The notes: generated by a model not told the origin, from the letters alone. A stretch of 64,000 nucleotides of DNA from CAVQLX01 sp963811605 (GCA_963811605.1 CAWESA010000022.1:1-64000), one strand, 5' to 3'. Shown: positions 17,263 through 26,897, counted from the first letter of the stretch. Numbers and translations are program-made.

Positions 17263-19806
17263 ATGGCGAGCCTCGATCCGACGCTCCGCGCCCTCGACGA
17301 CTGCGGATGCTGCGCGGGCCTGGCCGCGGAGACTCCGGGCCGCGTCCAGAACCGCCCGGGCCTCTCCGCCATCGCGTACCGGTCGGGCAGCTGGCGGGAG
17401 TTCAAGGCCTCGCTGCTGGCGAGCCTCTCGGCCGAGACGCACGCCCCGCTCGCCCGGCTCACCACGCGCGCCGACGACGACTTCACGATCGCGCTCCTCG
17501 ACGCCTTCGCGACCGCCGCCGACGTGCTCACCTTCTATCAGGAGCGCATCGCCAACGAGGCCTATCTCCGCACCGCCACCGAGCGGCGCTCGATCCTCGA
17601 GCTGGCGCGGCTGATCGGGTATCAGCTCGCGCCCGGCGTGGCGGCCGAGACGCTCCTCGCCTTCACGGTGGACGACGCCCCGGGCGCCCCGGGTCGCGCG
17701 ACGATCGACGTCGGCGTGAAGGTGCAGAGCGTCCCGGGCCAGGACGAGAAGCCGCAGACGTTCGAGACGGTCGAGCCGATCGAGGCGCGCGCCGAGTGGA
17801 ACGCGATGACGCCGCGGCCGTTCCAGGCGCAGGTGCTGCCGAAGCATGCGACCGTGCTGCATCTCGCCGGCGTCGCGACCAACCTGAGGCCCGGCGACGC
17901 GCTCCTCCTGGTGAGCCCGCAGCGCGCCGCGGGCGACGAGGACGGGGCGTGGGACCTGGTGCGCCTCACCAGGATCCGGACCGACGACCGATCGCAGACG
18001 ACCCGTGTCGAATGGGAGACCGGCCTGGCCAACACCTACTCGGTGGCGACACCCGCGACCGCTCCCGCCGTGTACGCGCTGCGGACGCGCGCGGCGCTCT
18101 TCGGGCACAATGCGACCGACCCCAAGCTGTTGCCGGACGCGACCCTCACCAAGCTCGTCACGGCCGGCAGCATCGACAGCGCCAGCGACCCGCACTGGAA
18201 GTTCCCGGGACTCACCAACGAGCACGTCGACCTGGATGCACCGTATCCCGCCATCCGCGCCGGGAGCTGGCTGGTGCTCTCGATGCCCTTCTGGCTCGGC
18301 ACCCTGGTCGATCTCTTCCAGGTCACGCACGCGCAGGAGAGCGGCGCCGAGAGCTATGGCCTCTCGGGCAAGACCACCCTGCTGAGGCTCGACCGACAAG
18401 GATTCCTCTTCTGGTTCGGCCTCGGGCTGCGCTGGACGACGGTCTTCGCGCAGAGCGAGCGGCTCGCGCTGGCCGAACGCCCGGCGCCGCCGACGATCGG
18501 CGCGGGCGCGAAGACGATCCTCCTCGACGCGGCCGTCGGAGCGCTGCCGGCGGGGCGGCGGCTGCTCGTCACGGGTGTCGAGGCCTCGAGCGGGATGGCG
18601 TTCACCGAGGAGGCGGTGCTCGACACCGCATCCACGGTGACGCTGTCCCATGTCGATCCGCCGGTCACGACGAGCCAGCTCACGCTGGTGGCCGGGTTGC
18701 AGCGCACGTACCGGCGAGAGTCCGTCTCGATCTTCGGCAACGTCGCCGCCGCCACCCAGGGCGAGACCGTCGCCGAGGTCCTCGGCGCGGGCGACGCGTC
18801 GAAGCCGTATCAGGGCTTCACCCTGCGCCAGCCCCCGCTCACCTTCGTACGCAGCGACGCCTCGGCCACGGGCGCCGTCTCCACGCTCGCGCTGCGCGTC
18901 AACGACCTCGGCTGGGACGAGGTGCCGTTCTTCTACGGTCGCGGCCCGATGGAGCGCGTGTACACGACGCGGATCGACGACGACGGCAGCACGGTCGTGC
19001 AGTTCGGCGACGGCATCCACGGTGCGCGGCTCCCGACCGGCCAGGAGAACGTGCGCGCCACGTACCGCAAGGGAGTCGGCACGGCGGGCAACGTGAAGGC
19101 CGGCCAGCTGAGCACGCTCCTCACCCGGCCGCTCGGTCTGAAGGCCGCGCAGAATCCGCTCCCGGCCGTCGGCGGCGACGATCCGGAGCCGCGCGACGCA
19201 GCACGGGACAACGCGCCGCTGCAGGTCCGCACCCTCGATCGCGTCGTGTCGCTCCTCGACTACCAGGACTTCGCGCGCGCGTACTCGGGGATCGCCAAAG
19301 CGCTCGCCACCTGGAGCTGGGACGGGCAGCGCCGCGGCGTCTTCGTGACGGTGGCGGGGCCGCACGGCGCCCCCGTGGCGGGCGACGTCCTCGGGAAGCT
19401 GGAGGCCGCGATCCGCAAGGCGGGCGATCCGTTCGTCCCGCTCCGGCTGAAGAGCTACCGGCCCGCCGCCTTCCGCACCCGGTTCAGGATCAAGGTCGGC
19501 CCGGCCTACGACAAGCCCGCCGTGGTCGCGCATGCGGTCTTGCACTTGCGCGACCACTTCTCCTTCGCCAGGCGCGCGTTCGGCCAGCCCGTGTCGCTTG
19601 CCGAGGTCGTGGCGACGGTGCAGGCGGTGCCCGGGGTGGTCGCGGTCGACGTGGATCGACTGCTCCGGACCGACGCGGTGGGGGGCAGCGGGCTCGACCG
19701 GCCGCTGCCCGCCGCCGTGCCCCAGCCGAACTCGCTGGCCGACGCCGACGCCGCCGAGCTGCTCACCCTCTCGGACGCTCCGATCCGGCCCGGAGACATG
19801 CCATGA
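17263..19806 (+). CDS. Baseplate wedge protein, gpJ-like (second)
   Basis: An 847-residue protein whose ATG directly follows the previous stop. It shares the architecture of its neighbour: a DALDAF-like helix block (LLDAFATAADVLTFYQERIA, then EAYLRTATERRSILELARLI), a large beta-rich insertion, and the gpJ core near the C-terminus (VVQFGDGIHGARLPTGQENV, then YRKGVGTAGNVKAGQLSTL and VRTLDRVVSLLDYQDFARA). Two unlike gpJ proteins in tandem probably form a heterodimeric wedge, as gp6-type dimers do in phage baseplates. Confidence 0.92.
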   Translation: MASLDPTLRALDDCGCCAGLAAETPGRVQNRPGLSAIAYRSGSWREFKASLLASLSAETHAPLARLTTRADDDFTIALLDAFATAADVLTFYQERIANEAYLRTATERRSILELARLIGYQLAPGVAAETLLAFTVDDAPGAPGRATIDVGVKVQSVPGQDEKPQTFETVEPIEARAEWNAMTPRPFQAQVLPKHATVLHLAGVATNLRPGDALLLVSPQRAAGDEDGAWDLVRLTRIRTDDRSQTTRVEWETGLANTYSVATPATAPAVYALRTRAALFGHNATDPKLLPDATLTKLVTAGSIDSASDPHWKFPGLTNEHVDLDAPYPAIRAGSWLVLSMPFWLGTLVDLFQVTHAQESGAESYGLSGKTTLLRLDRQGFLFWFGLGLRWTTVFAQSERLALAERPAPPTIGAGAKTILLDAAVGALPAGRRLLVTGVEASSGMAFTEEAVLDTASTVTLSHVDPPVTTSQLTLVAGLQRTYRRESVSIFGNVAAATQGETVAEVLGAGDASKPYQGFTLRQPPLTFVRSDASATGAVSTLALRVNDLGWDEVPFFYGRGPMERVYTTRIDDDGSTVVQFGDGIHGARLPTGQENVRATYRKGVGTAGNVKAGQLSTLLTRPLGLKAAQNPLPAVGGDDPEPRDAARDNAPLQVRTLDRVVSLLDYQDFARAYSGIAKALATWSWDGQRRGVFVTVAGPHGAPVAGDVLGKLEAAIRKAGDPFVPLRLKSYRPAAFRTRFRIKVGPAYDKPAVVAHAVLHLRDHFSFARRAFGQPVSLAEVVATVQAVPGVVAVDVDRLLRTDAVGGSGLDRPLPAAVPQPNSLADADAAELLTLSDAPIRPGDMP

Positions 19807-21845
19807 GCTTCGACGCGCAGCGCCTCTTCGAGCTGCTTCCCGTCATCCACCGGCTGCGCGACGGCCAGGCCCGCAATCCCGACGCGCTCCGCGCCCTGAT
19901 CGAGGTCATCGCCGAGCAGGTCGCGGTGCTCGAGGAGGACCTCGCGCAGGCCTACGATGACCAGTTCATCGAGACCTGCGCGGAATGGGTCGCTCCGTAC
20001 GTCGGGGACCTGATCGGCCATCGCGCCCTGCACGCGGTGGCGCCCCGCATCGGCAGCCCCCGGGCCGAGGTGGCGAACACCATCGCCTACCGGCGTCGCA
20101 AGGGCACGGCGTCGATGCTGGAGCAGCTGGCCCGAGACGTGAGCGGCTGGGACGCCCGCACCGTCGAGTTCTTCCAGCAGCTCGCGACCACCCAGTACCT
20201 GAACCACCTGGCCCGCCGCAGCATCGTATCGTTCGACGTCCGCGGCGCGGCCGGGCGGCCGGCTGTCGGCACGCCGTTCGACGCCGCTGCGCACACGTTC
20301 GAGGCGCGACGCATCGCCCGTCGCCGCGGCCGGCACAACATCCCCAACGTGGGCATCTGGCTGTGGCGGATCACCGATCATCCGCTCGAGTCGGCGGCGG
20401 CAAGCAAGCTCCTCCCAGGCGACGCGGGCGACCGGCGCTACTTCTTCAGCGCGCTCGGCGCGGACATCCCGCTCTTCAACGCCGCGGAGGCGGAGGACAC
20501 GATCTCGCACCTTGCCACGCGGGCGAACGTCCCGCAGCCGATCACACGCCGGGAGCTGCACGACCACCCCGAGGCGTACTACCCCGCCAGCATCGCGGTC
20601 GCGTGCGGCGGGGTTGCCATCCCGGTGAGCGCCGTGGCGGCGAGCGACCTCTCCGATCTGTCGGGCGGCGCCTGGGCGTATGCCGACGGCGAGGCGATTC
20701 TGATCGACCCCGAGCTCGGACGACTCGCGCTTCCGGCGTCGCTCACGCTCGATGGGCGAGACGTGCCCATGACGGATCCGGTGGTGAGCTATCATTACGG
20801 CTTCCCGGCCGACCTCGGCGGCGGCGAGTACGGTCGCGACACCACGTTCCTCTCCGGCCCGGCGCCCGTGGTACAGGTAGCAAACGCCGCCGATCTCGCC
20901 GCCGCGCTGGCCGCGCCGGTGCCGACGAAGGTGGTCGAAGTGACCGGGAACGGTCGGCACCCGATCGCTCTGACCCTCACGCCCGCGGACGGCGCCCGCA
21001 TCGAGCTGCGCGCGGCGGACGGCTTCTGGCCGACGCTGGTCCTGGGGCAGGACCTCGTCATCGACGGCGGCAAGGACGCCGAGGTGACGCTGAACGGCTT
21101 CCTCGTCATCGGCGCCGGGCTGACCGTCGCGGCGACGGCACGGCTCGGCACGCTGCGGCTGGTGCACTGCACCTTCGTGCCGGGTCGCGCGCTCGCCCCC
21201 GACGGCACGCCGCAGTCGGCGGACACCCCGAGCGTCGTCGTGAACGCGCCGGGCGTCACGATGGAGGTCGAGCGCTGTGTCGTCGGGGGCCTGCGGATCC
21301 ACCAGGACGCCGTCGTCCGCGTGACCGACAGCATCGTCGACGCGACGGATTCGACTCGCGTCGCGTTCTCGGGCCCTGACGGAATGGCGGCCGGCGGCGA
21401 GCTGAGCGTCGTCGCGTCCACGGTGATCGGGAAGGTACACGCGCGCATCCTCCGCCTGGTCTCGAACTCGATCCTCGCCGCGCGCCTCGCCGAGGCCGAC
21501 CCGTGGCTCTTCCCGGTGCACACCGAGCGGCGCCAGGAAGGGTGCATCCGGTTCAGCTACGTGCCCCCGGGCTCGCGCACCCCGCGACGCCACGCCTGCC
21601 AGCCCGCAAGCGCGGCGGACGCCGCGCGCGTCCAGCCGCAGTTCACCGCCACCCGCTACGGCCGGCCCGCGTACTGCCAGCTCGCATTGCGCGGCGCGCC
21701 CGAGCTGCGTGCCGGGAGCGACGACGAATCCGAGATGGGGGCTTTCCACCACCTGTTCGCGCCGCAGCGCGAGACGAACGTGACAGTGCGGCTCGAGGAG
21801 TATCTCCGCTTCGGTCTCGAGGCGGGCATCCTCTACGCGAGCTGA
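19803..21845 (+). CDS. gpI-like wedge protein fused to a beta-helix-like domain
   Basis: A 680-residue protein starting in an ATGA overlap. Residues 1 to about 130 match the tail protein I / Afp12-type wedge region: LFELLPVIHRLRDGQARNPD, a long helix, CAEWVAPYVGDLIGHRAL and TIAYRRRKGTASMLEQLARD. Residues about 415-560 are a run of short beta rungs (DAEVTLNGFLVIGAGLTV, LGTLRLVHCTFVPG, VRVTDSIVDATD) that read like a right-handed beta-helix, a fold used in phage spikes and adhesins. This large extension is odd for a wedge protein and may provide the target-binding surface in the absence of a separate fibre gene. Confidence 0.85.
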   Translation: MSFDAQRLFELLPVIHRLRDGQARNPDALRALIEVIAEQVAVLEEDLAQAYDDQFIETCAEWVAPYVGDLIGHRALHAVAPRIGSPRAEVANTIAYRRRKGTASMLEQLARDVSGWDARTVEFFQQLATTQYLNHLARRSIVSFDVRGAAGRPAVGTPFDAAAHTFEARRIARRRGRHNIPNVGIWLWRITDHPLESAAASKLLPGDAGDRRYFFSALGADIPLFNAAEAEDTISHLATRANVPQPITRRELHDHPEAYYPASIAVACGGVAIPVSAVAASDLSDLSGGAWAYADGEAILIDPELGRLALPASLTLDGRDVPMTDPVVSYHYGFPADLGGGEYGRDTTFLSGPAPVVQVANAADLAAALAAPVPTKVVEVTGNGRHPIALTLTPADGARIELRAADGFWPTLVLGQDLVIDGGKDAEVTLNGFLVIGAGLTVAATARLGTLRLVHCTFVPGRALAPDGTPQSADTPSVVVNAPGVTMEVERCVVGGLRIHQDAVVRVTDSIVDATDSTRVAFSGPDGMAAGGELSVVASTVIGKVHARILRLVSNSILAARLAEADPWLFPVHTERRQEGCIRFSYVPPGSRTPRRHACQPASAADAARVQPQFTATRYGRPAYCQLALRGAPELRAGSDDESEMGAFHHLFAPQRETNVTVRLEEYLRFGLEAGILYAS

Positions 21846-21857
21846 GGGGAGCTCACC

Positions 21858-24380
21858 ATGAAGGGCGACTTCGATCGCGAGACCTTCGACCCGCGCAAGC
21901 ACTACGCCGGCGTGCTCAGCCAGCAGGGCCGCGTGCAGACCGCGGCGGATTGGAACGAGCAGGGCGAGATCGTCAGGCGACGGATCCGCATCGAGGCCCG
22001 CGACGTGATCGGGCCGTGCGGCGGCCCGGAGGACGACTGCGGATTCGCGATCGCGCTGACTGCCGGCAAGCTCACCGTCGGTGCGGGTCGCTACTACGTG
22101 GACGGCATCCTCTGCGAGAACGAGCAGGATGGGGTGCCCTACGAGCAGCAGCCCGACTACCCGAACCCGCCCGACTGGCTGGCCGCCCTCGGCGGCGCCT
22201 CCTACGCCCTCGCCTACCTCGACGTCTGGGGCCGCCATGTGACCGCGCTCGACGACCCGCGGCTGCGCGAGGCGGCGCTCGGCGGGCCCGACACGGACAC
22301 GCGCCTGAAGCGGGTGTGGCAGGTGAAGATCCTGCCCCTCGCCGTCGCGGGAAGCGCCGACCAGCTCGCGGCCCTGCAGACGAAGCGCGATGCGCTCGTC
22401 CAGAAGCGCGCCGCCGCCGTGGCGGCCGGCGATACCGCCACGGTCCAGAAAGTCGACGCCGAGATCGCCAAGATCGACGCCGCCATCGCCCTGCTGCCCG
22501 CCGGGCCGACGTGCGAGGTCCCGTTCGACGACTGGGACGCCCTGGTCGCCGATCCGGATCGCTGGCTGAACGCCCGCACCACCGCGCCGCCGCCCGATCA
22601 GGGACCGTGCATCGTGCCGCCGGCGGCCGGGTACCGGCGGCTCGAGAACCAGCTCTACCGCGTCGAGGTGCATCACGGCAGCGACGCCGCGACGCCGACG
22701 TTCAAGTGGTCGCGCGACAACGGGACCGTCGTGACCGCGATCCGCAAGATCAGCGGCAAGGAGATCGACGTCGACGACCTCGGCCCCGACGACGCGCTCG
22801 GTTTCGCGTCCGGCCAGTGGGTGGAGCTGAGCGACGACGCGCTCGAGCTCGCCGGCCAGCCTGGCCAGCTGGCGCAGATCGACGCCATCGACCTCGGACT
22901 CCGCCGCATCACGCTCCTCATCGCGCCCGCCCCGCTCGCGGCGACGGCCGACGGCGTCGATCCCGCCCTCCACCCGAAGCTCCGTCGCTGGGACCAGAAG
23001 GACGGCGCCACCGCCGACGGTGTCGCGATCGGCGCGGGCTGGGTCGCGCTCGAGGACGGCGTCGAGGTGCAGCTCGGTGGCTCGGGCTTCAAGACGGGCG
23101 ACTACTGGACGATCCCCGCGCGCACCGCGACCGGCGAGATCGAGTGGCCGCCGTTCGCGATCCCGGGCCAGAATCCCGAGGCGCAGCCGCCCCGGGGCAT
23201 CCGGCACCACTACTGCCGGCTCGCCCTGCTGGCGTTCGATCCGTCGATCGAGGGCTGGCGCGTCGTCGAGGATTGCCGGCGGCCGTTCCCGCCGCTCACC
23301 GACCCGACGTGCTGCTCGGCCGCGGCGCTCCACGTGGTCGGGATCAACTGGGAGAACGACGGCAGCTACCTGGGCGCCGACCTGGCGACCGAAGGGCTCC
23401 GGATCACCCTGGACGGACCGCCGGAGCCGGCGTGCCTGACCAACGATACCGTGCAGGTCGCCGTCGAGCTGCCGTACCCTCCAGGCGACACGCCGAGCCT
23501 GGTGCGGCGCGTTCGGATCCACCTGCTCGGCACGGTCGCTCCGGACCCTGCCGATCCGAACGTGATCGTGTGGCGGTTCGAGGTCGACACGCCGCAGCTC
23601 GAGGGCGACGTCGGCACCGCCATCCGCGCGCTCTCCGGGGCCGCGCCCGCCGCGCGCGCGCCCGCGCGCGGCACGCGGGCCTACATCACGCTGAAGGGTC
23701 ACTCCATCTGGCGCCGGAGTGCGCTTCCCCGCTCTGACGTCTCGACGGTCCAGCCGGCGAGCGGCACGCTCGTCTACCTGGACGGACAGGCGTTCGCCAG
23801 GCCCGGTGTCCAAGCGGACAGCACGATGCCACGCATCGACCTCGTGTTTCCGACCGGCCATGGCGCGAAGGCGAGCGACTTCGAGAGCTGGTTCGGCTCC
23901 GAACGCCCGCAGCCCGCCCCCGTCCCGCTGCGAGTGACCACGGTCCGCTTCCTGAACGCGAACGGCGTCAACTCGAGCGCCGGCGACGTCGCCGTCCCCC
24001 GCCCGCCCGGCGACCCGAAGGTGGGCTTCAAGGCCGGCGAGCAGATCGTCGTCGTGCAGGTGGTGTTCAACAAGCCGTTCGCTCCCGACAGCCTCGGCAC
24101 CCCGGCCGTACCGGCGCTGTTCATCATCCCCCTCGCCACCTCGGGTCCGCCCGTGAATCTCGGCACCGATATCGCCGCCGAGAGCGCGACGGTGGCACGC
24201 CTCGCCCTGCGACAGCCGGCATTCGTCCCCAAGGGACCCTTCCGGCTCACGTGTCTCGGCACCAGCCCCCCCGGCACGGCCGGATTGGGGGTGAAGGCCG
24301 CCGACGATCAGTCGCTGCTCGACGGCGACTACGACAATCAGCCCGGGGGAAACTTCACGCTCGACTTCACGGCCCTGTAA
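21858..24380 (+). CDS. DUF6519 eCIS-associated protein
   Basis: An 840-residue protein with a GAGGGGAG ribosome-binding site before ATG 21858. The N-terminus MKGDFDRETFDPRKHYAGVL and the following QQGRVQTAADWNEQG are the signature of DUF6519 proteins, which end many eCIS operons. A later block, YRVEVHHGSDAATPTFKWSR, is also conserved. Residues about 170-210 contain an Ala/Lys-rich coiled-coil-like segment. The C-terminal third is beta-rich and variable. The family is thought to be a peripheral baseplate component or receptor-binding part, but no function is established. It is the last gene of the structural operon. Confidence 0.85.
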   Translation: MKGDFDRETFDPRKHYAGVLSQQGRVQTAADWNEQGEIVRRRIRIEARDVIGPCGGPEDDCGFAIALTAGKLTVGAGRYYVDGILCENEQDGVPYEQQPDYPNPPDWLAALGGASYALAYLDVWGRHVTALDDPRLREAALGGPDTDTRLKRVWQVKILPLAVAGSADQLAALQTKRDALVQKRAAAVAAGDTATVQKVDAEIAKIDAAIALLPAGPTCEVPFDDWDALVADPDRWLNARTTAPPPDQGPCIVPPAAGYRRLENQLYRVEVHHGSDAATPTFKWSRDNGTVVTAIRKISGKEIDVDDLGPDDALGFASGQWVELSDDALELAGQPGQLAQIDAIDLGLRRITLLIAPAPLAATADGVDPALHPKLRRWDQKDGATADGVAIGAGWVALEDGVEVQLGGSGFKTGDYWTIPARTATGEIEWPPFAIPGQNPEAQPPRGIRHHYCRLALLAFDPSIEGWRVVEDCRRPFPPLTDPTCCSAAALHVVGINWENDGSYLGADLATEGLRITLDGPPEPACLTNDTVQVAVELPYPPGDTPSLVRRVRIHLLGTVAPDPADPNVIVWRFEVDTPQLEGDVGTAIRALSGAAPAARAPARGTRAYITLKGHSIWRRSALPRSDVSTVQPASGTLVYLDGQAFARPGVQADSTMPRIDLVFPTGHGAKASDFESWFGSERPQPAPVPLRVTTVRFLNANGVNSSAGDVAVPRPPGDPKVGFKAGEQIVVVQVVFNKPFAPDSLGTPAVPALFIIPLATSGPPVNLGTDIAAESATVARLALRQPAFVPKGPFRLTCLGTSPPGTAGLGVKAADDQSLLDGDYDNQPGGNFTLDFTAL

Positions 24381-24783
24381 CCGCGACGTGCGCGTGACGT
24401 CTCGGGGTCCGATCCCTACCCTCATGCCGCCGGCCGGCCGAGTGCCGGGCTGAACACCCGCCGGACGAGCCGTGCTGCCCTCGAAGCCCCGATCAACGAG
24501 GCGGCGAGAGCTTCTGGTCGTCGGGGTGGGAGACGAACAGCCGCGGGCGGAGCGCGGCGCTCTTCAGCAGGGGATTGTTGGCCGTCATGATCGGCACGAC
24601 GTACGCGAATGCGGCCGTCAGCTTCGAGACACCGGGCCAGAACCAGCGCGCTTCGAAGGAAAGGGGGAGCGGGCGATCCTTTGCACTCCAGCCCGGAGCG
24701 CGGTACCTGCGGTTCAGCGACCACATCGGGACGGCCGGTCTGTTCGAGCTCCCCTCGATGTTGATCTCCACTGGAGGCGCCGC
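24381..24783. other. Gap between eCIS operon and amidohydrolase
   Basis: About 400 bp. It contains a possible short leftward gene at 24493-24726, annotated separately. No strong terminator is visible after the DUF6519 gene. The 40 bp before the amidohydrolase start include CTGGAGGCGCC, which holds a GGAGG-type ribosome-binding site for that gene. Confidence 0.35.
24493..24726 (-). CDS. Possible small hypothetical protein
   Basis: A 77-residue leftward frame (ATG at 24726, stop at 24493-24495). About 85% of its third codon positions are G or C, as in neighbouring real genes. Its composition is protein-like, with a hydrophobic middle (KLTAAFAYVVPIMTANN) and a basic, Trp-rich start. It has no clear ribosome-binding site, and the frame stays open upstream into the antisense of the amidohydrolase, so it may be the remnant of a longer gene. 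No family recognised. Confidence 0.35.
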   Translation of the reverse strand: MWSLNRRYRAPGWSAKDRPLPLSFEARWFWPGVSKLTAAFAYVVPIMTANNPLLKSAALRPRLFVSHPDDQKLSPPR

Positions 24784-26487
24784 ATGACCGACTTCGACAT
24801 CGTGATCCGGGACGGCATCGTCGTCGACGGAACGGGGGCACAGCGCTATCGGGCGGACGTCGGCATCCGGGCCGGCCGCATCGCGTGCATCGGGCGGATC
24901 TCCTCCTCGGACGGTGCGCGGGTCATCGACGCGAGCGGCGCGATCGTCGCCCCCGGATTCATCGATCTCCACACCCACTACGACGCGCAGCTCTTCTGGG
25001 ACCCGTATCTGACGCTCTCCGGCTGGCACGGCGTCACCTCGGTGGTCATCGGCAACTGCGGCTTCGGCTTCGCACCGATGCGTCCCGACATGCGGGAGCG
25101 CGCCATGCTCACCATGACGCGGGTCGAGGCGATCCCCTACGAGTCGATGAAGCAGGGCCTCCCCTGGGACTGGGTCAGCTATCCCGAGTTCCTGGACAGC
25201 GTCGACCGGCAGCCAAAGGCGGTGAACGTGCTTCCGTACGTGCCCGTCGCGCCACTTCTCATCTGGGTCCTGGGATTCGAGCGCGCGAAGGCCGGCGAGC
25301 TCCCGACCGACGCCGAGCACGCGGAGCTCCGCCGCCTGCTCACCGAGGCGATGGACGCCGGCGGCTGCGGCTGGTCGGCGCAGCGCCTCCATCCCGACGG
25401 CCCCGGCGCCGTGCAGCGCGACTACGACGGCGGCCCGATGGTCACCGACGTCATGCACGACGCGACCGCCCTGCATTTCGCCGAGGTCCTCGCCGAGCGC
25501 AACCAGGGCTTCATGCAGATGGCGCTCGCGACGGCCGACGGTGGGCACGACTTCATGCACATCGAGGAGCTGGCGCAGGTGAGCGGCCGGCCGATCCTCT
25601 ACAACGTGGTGCAGTCGTTCGTCCGTCATCCCGAGGCGCACCGCGCGCTCATCGCATGGCTCGACTCGTGCCGGCAGCGCGGCGTCCGCGTCTACGGGCA
25701 GGGCGTCACGACGACCGCGGCGTTCTCGTTCACCTTCGAGGACTGGAATCTCTTCGACGACGACCCGGCGTGGGTGGAGGCGACCCTCGGGACGCCGGCG
25801 GAGCGGAAGGCGAAGCTCGCCGACCCCGCCCGCCGGCCGCGGCTTCGCGGCTACGAGTCGGGGATCGTCACCGTCGGCATCCCGGACATCAGGATCCTCG
25901 AGTGTCACACGCCCGCGACGAAGCCGTTCGAGAACCTGACCGTCGGCGAGGTCGCGGCGCGGACGGGGAAGGACCCCGTCGACACGATGCTCGACGTCGC
26001 CGTCGCCGATGACCTGAAGACGCTCTTCTACGCCGAGCCGGCCAACGTGAGCCGCTCGGCCCTCCGCGAGATCGTCGACTACGCCTGGATCCTTCCGGGC
26101 GTGTCCGACGGCGGCGCGCACACCAAGTTCTTCACCGGCGGCCGCTATCCGACCGAGTTCCTCTCGCGCATCGTGCGCGAGGAGGCGATGTGCTCGCTCG
26201 AGCACGCGCACTGGCGACTCTCGACGCTCCCGGCGCACTGCGCCGGTTTCCGGGACCGGGGGACGCTCGTCGAAGGAGCGCCCGCCGACGTCGTCGTCTA
26301 CGATTTCGAGAAGCTCGAGTGTCTGCCGATCGAGGTAGCGCACGACGTGCCTGGCGGCGAATGGCGCCGCATCCAGCGCGCGCGCGGCTATCGCGCCATC
26401 CTGGTGAACGGCGAGGTCACCATCGAGAACGACCGGGAAACGGGCACGCACTCGGGCCGGCTGCTGCGACACGGGACGATGACGTGA
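24784..26487 (+). CDS. N-acyl-D-amino-acid deacylase-type amidohydrolase
   Basis: A 567-residue metal-dependent amidohydrolase. The start is ATG 24784 behind GGAGG. The N-terminal beta domain (DIVIRDGIVVDGTG) leads into FIDLHTHYDAQLFWDP with the metal-binding HxH. The conserved Cys of the D-aminoacylase group is in IGNCGFGFAPM, and the late catalytic Asp is in VSDGGAHTKFF. The C-terminal part returns to the small beta domain (GAPADVVVYD). Family members cleave N-acyl-D-amino acids or related amides and cyclic ureas; the substrate cannot be read from sequence. It starts about 400 bp after the eCIS operon and belongs to the accessory catabolic region. Confidence 0.88.
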   Translation: MTDFDIVIRDGIVVDGTGAQRYRADVGIRAGRIACIGRISSSDGARVIDASGAIVAPGFIDLHTHYDAQLFWDPYLTLSGWHGVTSVVIGNCGFGFAPMRPDMRERAMLTMTRVEAIPYESMKQGLPWDWVSYPEFLDSVDRQPKAVNVLPYVPVAPLLIWVLGFERAKAGELPTDAEHAELRRLLTEAMDAGGCGWSAQRLHPDGPGAVQRDYDGGPMVTDVMHDATALHFAEVLAERNQGFMQMALATADGGHDFMHIEELAQVSGRPILYNVVQSFVRHPEAHRALIAWLDSCRQRGVRVYGQGVTTTAAFSFTFEDWNLFDDDPAWVEATLGTPAERKAKLADPARRPRLRGYESGIVTVGIPDIRILECHTPATKPFENLTVGEVAARTGKDPVDTMLDVAVADDLKTLFYAEPANVSRSALREIVDYAWILPGVSDGGAHTKFFTGGRYPTEFLSRIVREEAMCSLEHAHWRLSTLPAHCAGFRDRGTLVEGAPADVVVYDFEKLECLPIEVAHDVPGGEWRRIQRARGYRAILVNGEVTIENDRETGTHSGRLLRHGTMT

Positions 26488-26579
26488 GATTCGCGCTGTC
26501 GGAAGGAGAAGCGGGCGTGGCACGCCTACGAGTCGCGTAGGCCATCGTCATGAACAGGCACCAGGTTCGTCCCCGAACA

Positions 26580-26897
26580 TCAGGGCCTTCGCTGGTAGAG
26601 GCGCACGCGGCGCATCACCTGGTTGGCGTTGCCCCAGGCGCCATCGGCCATCTCGGTGAGATCGTCGCCGGCGCAGAAATTGCCGCCGGCGCCGGTTATC
26701 ACGACGACCTTGAATCGCGCGCTGTCGCGCAGGTACTCGACGGCGCGTGCGAAGTCGGCCGAGAGCCCGATCGAGAGCGCGTTCGTCACCTCCGGCCGGT
26801 TGAGGGTGATTCTTGCGACCGGCCCCGCGTCCTCGAAGTTGAGATCGGAGAAGGTCGGAACTGGTGTATCCGAAGCCGCGCGGTCGGACGGGGTCAT
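26580..26897 (-). pseudogene. Truncated enoyl-CoA hydratase/isomerase (N-terminal 105 residues)
   Basis: A crotonase-family start with a good AGGAGA ribosome-binding site before ATG 26897. ARITLNRPEVTNALSIGLSA and VVITGAGGNFCAGDDLTEMA are the first CoA-binding and oxyanion-hole motifs. The frame stops after VMRRVRLYQ, where a normal protein of about 260 residues would continue, and no later crotonase sequence is visible in any frame before the amidohydrolase end at 26487. The 3' two thirds have therefore been deleted. It lies divergent from the HxlR regulator and shares its operator region, so it was probably that regulator's target. Confidence 0.8.

Noticed and set aside
4056..24380. Reading the cluster as a prophage or a type VI secretion system
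   Set aside because: No capsid, portal, terminase, integrase or lysis genes are present, and no TssJLM membrane complex or ClpV. The AAA+ ATPase, DUF4255, DUF6519 and DUF4157 proteins are eCIS markers.
19506..24425. A leftward open frame of more than 1600 codons
   Set aside because: It is antisense to the gpJ, gpI and DUF6519 genes, is Arg/Ala/Gly-rich without domains, and arises from the high GC content. Other long antisense frames (for example 16492-19557 and 52397-55996) were rejected for the same reason.
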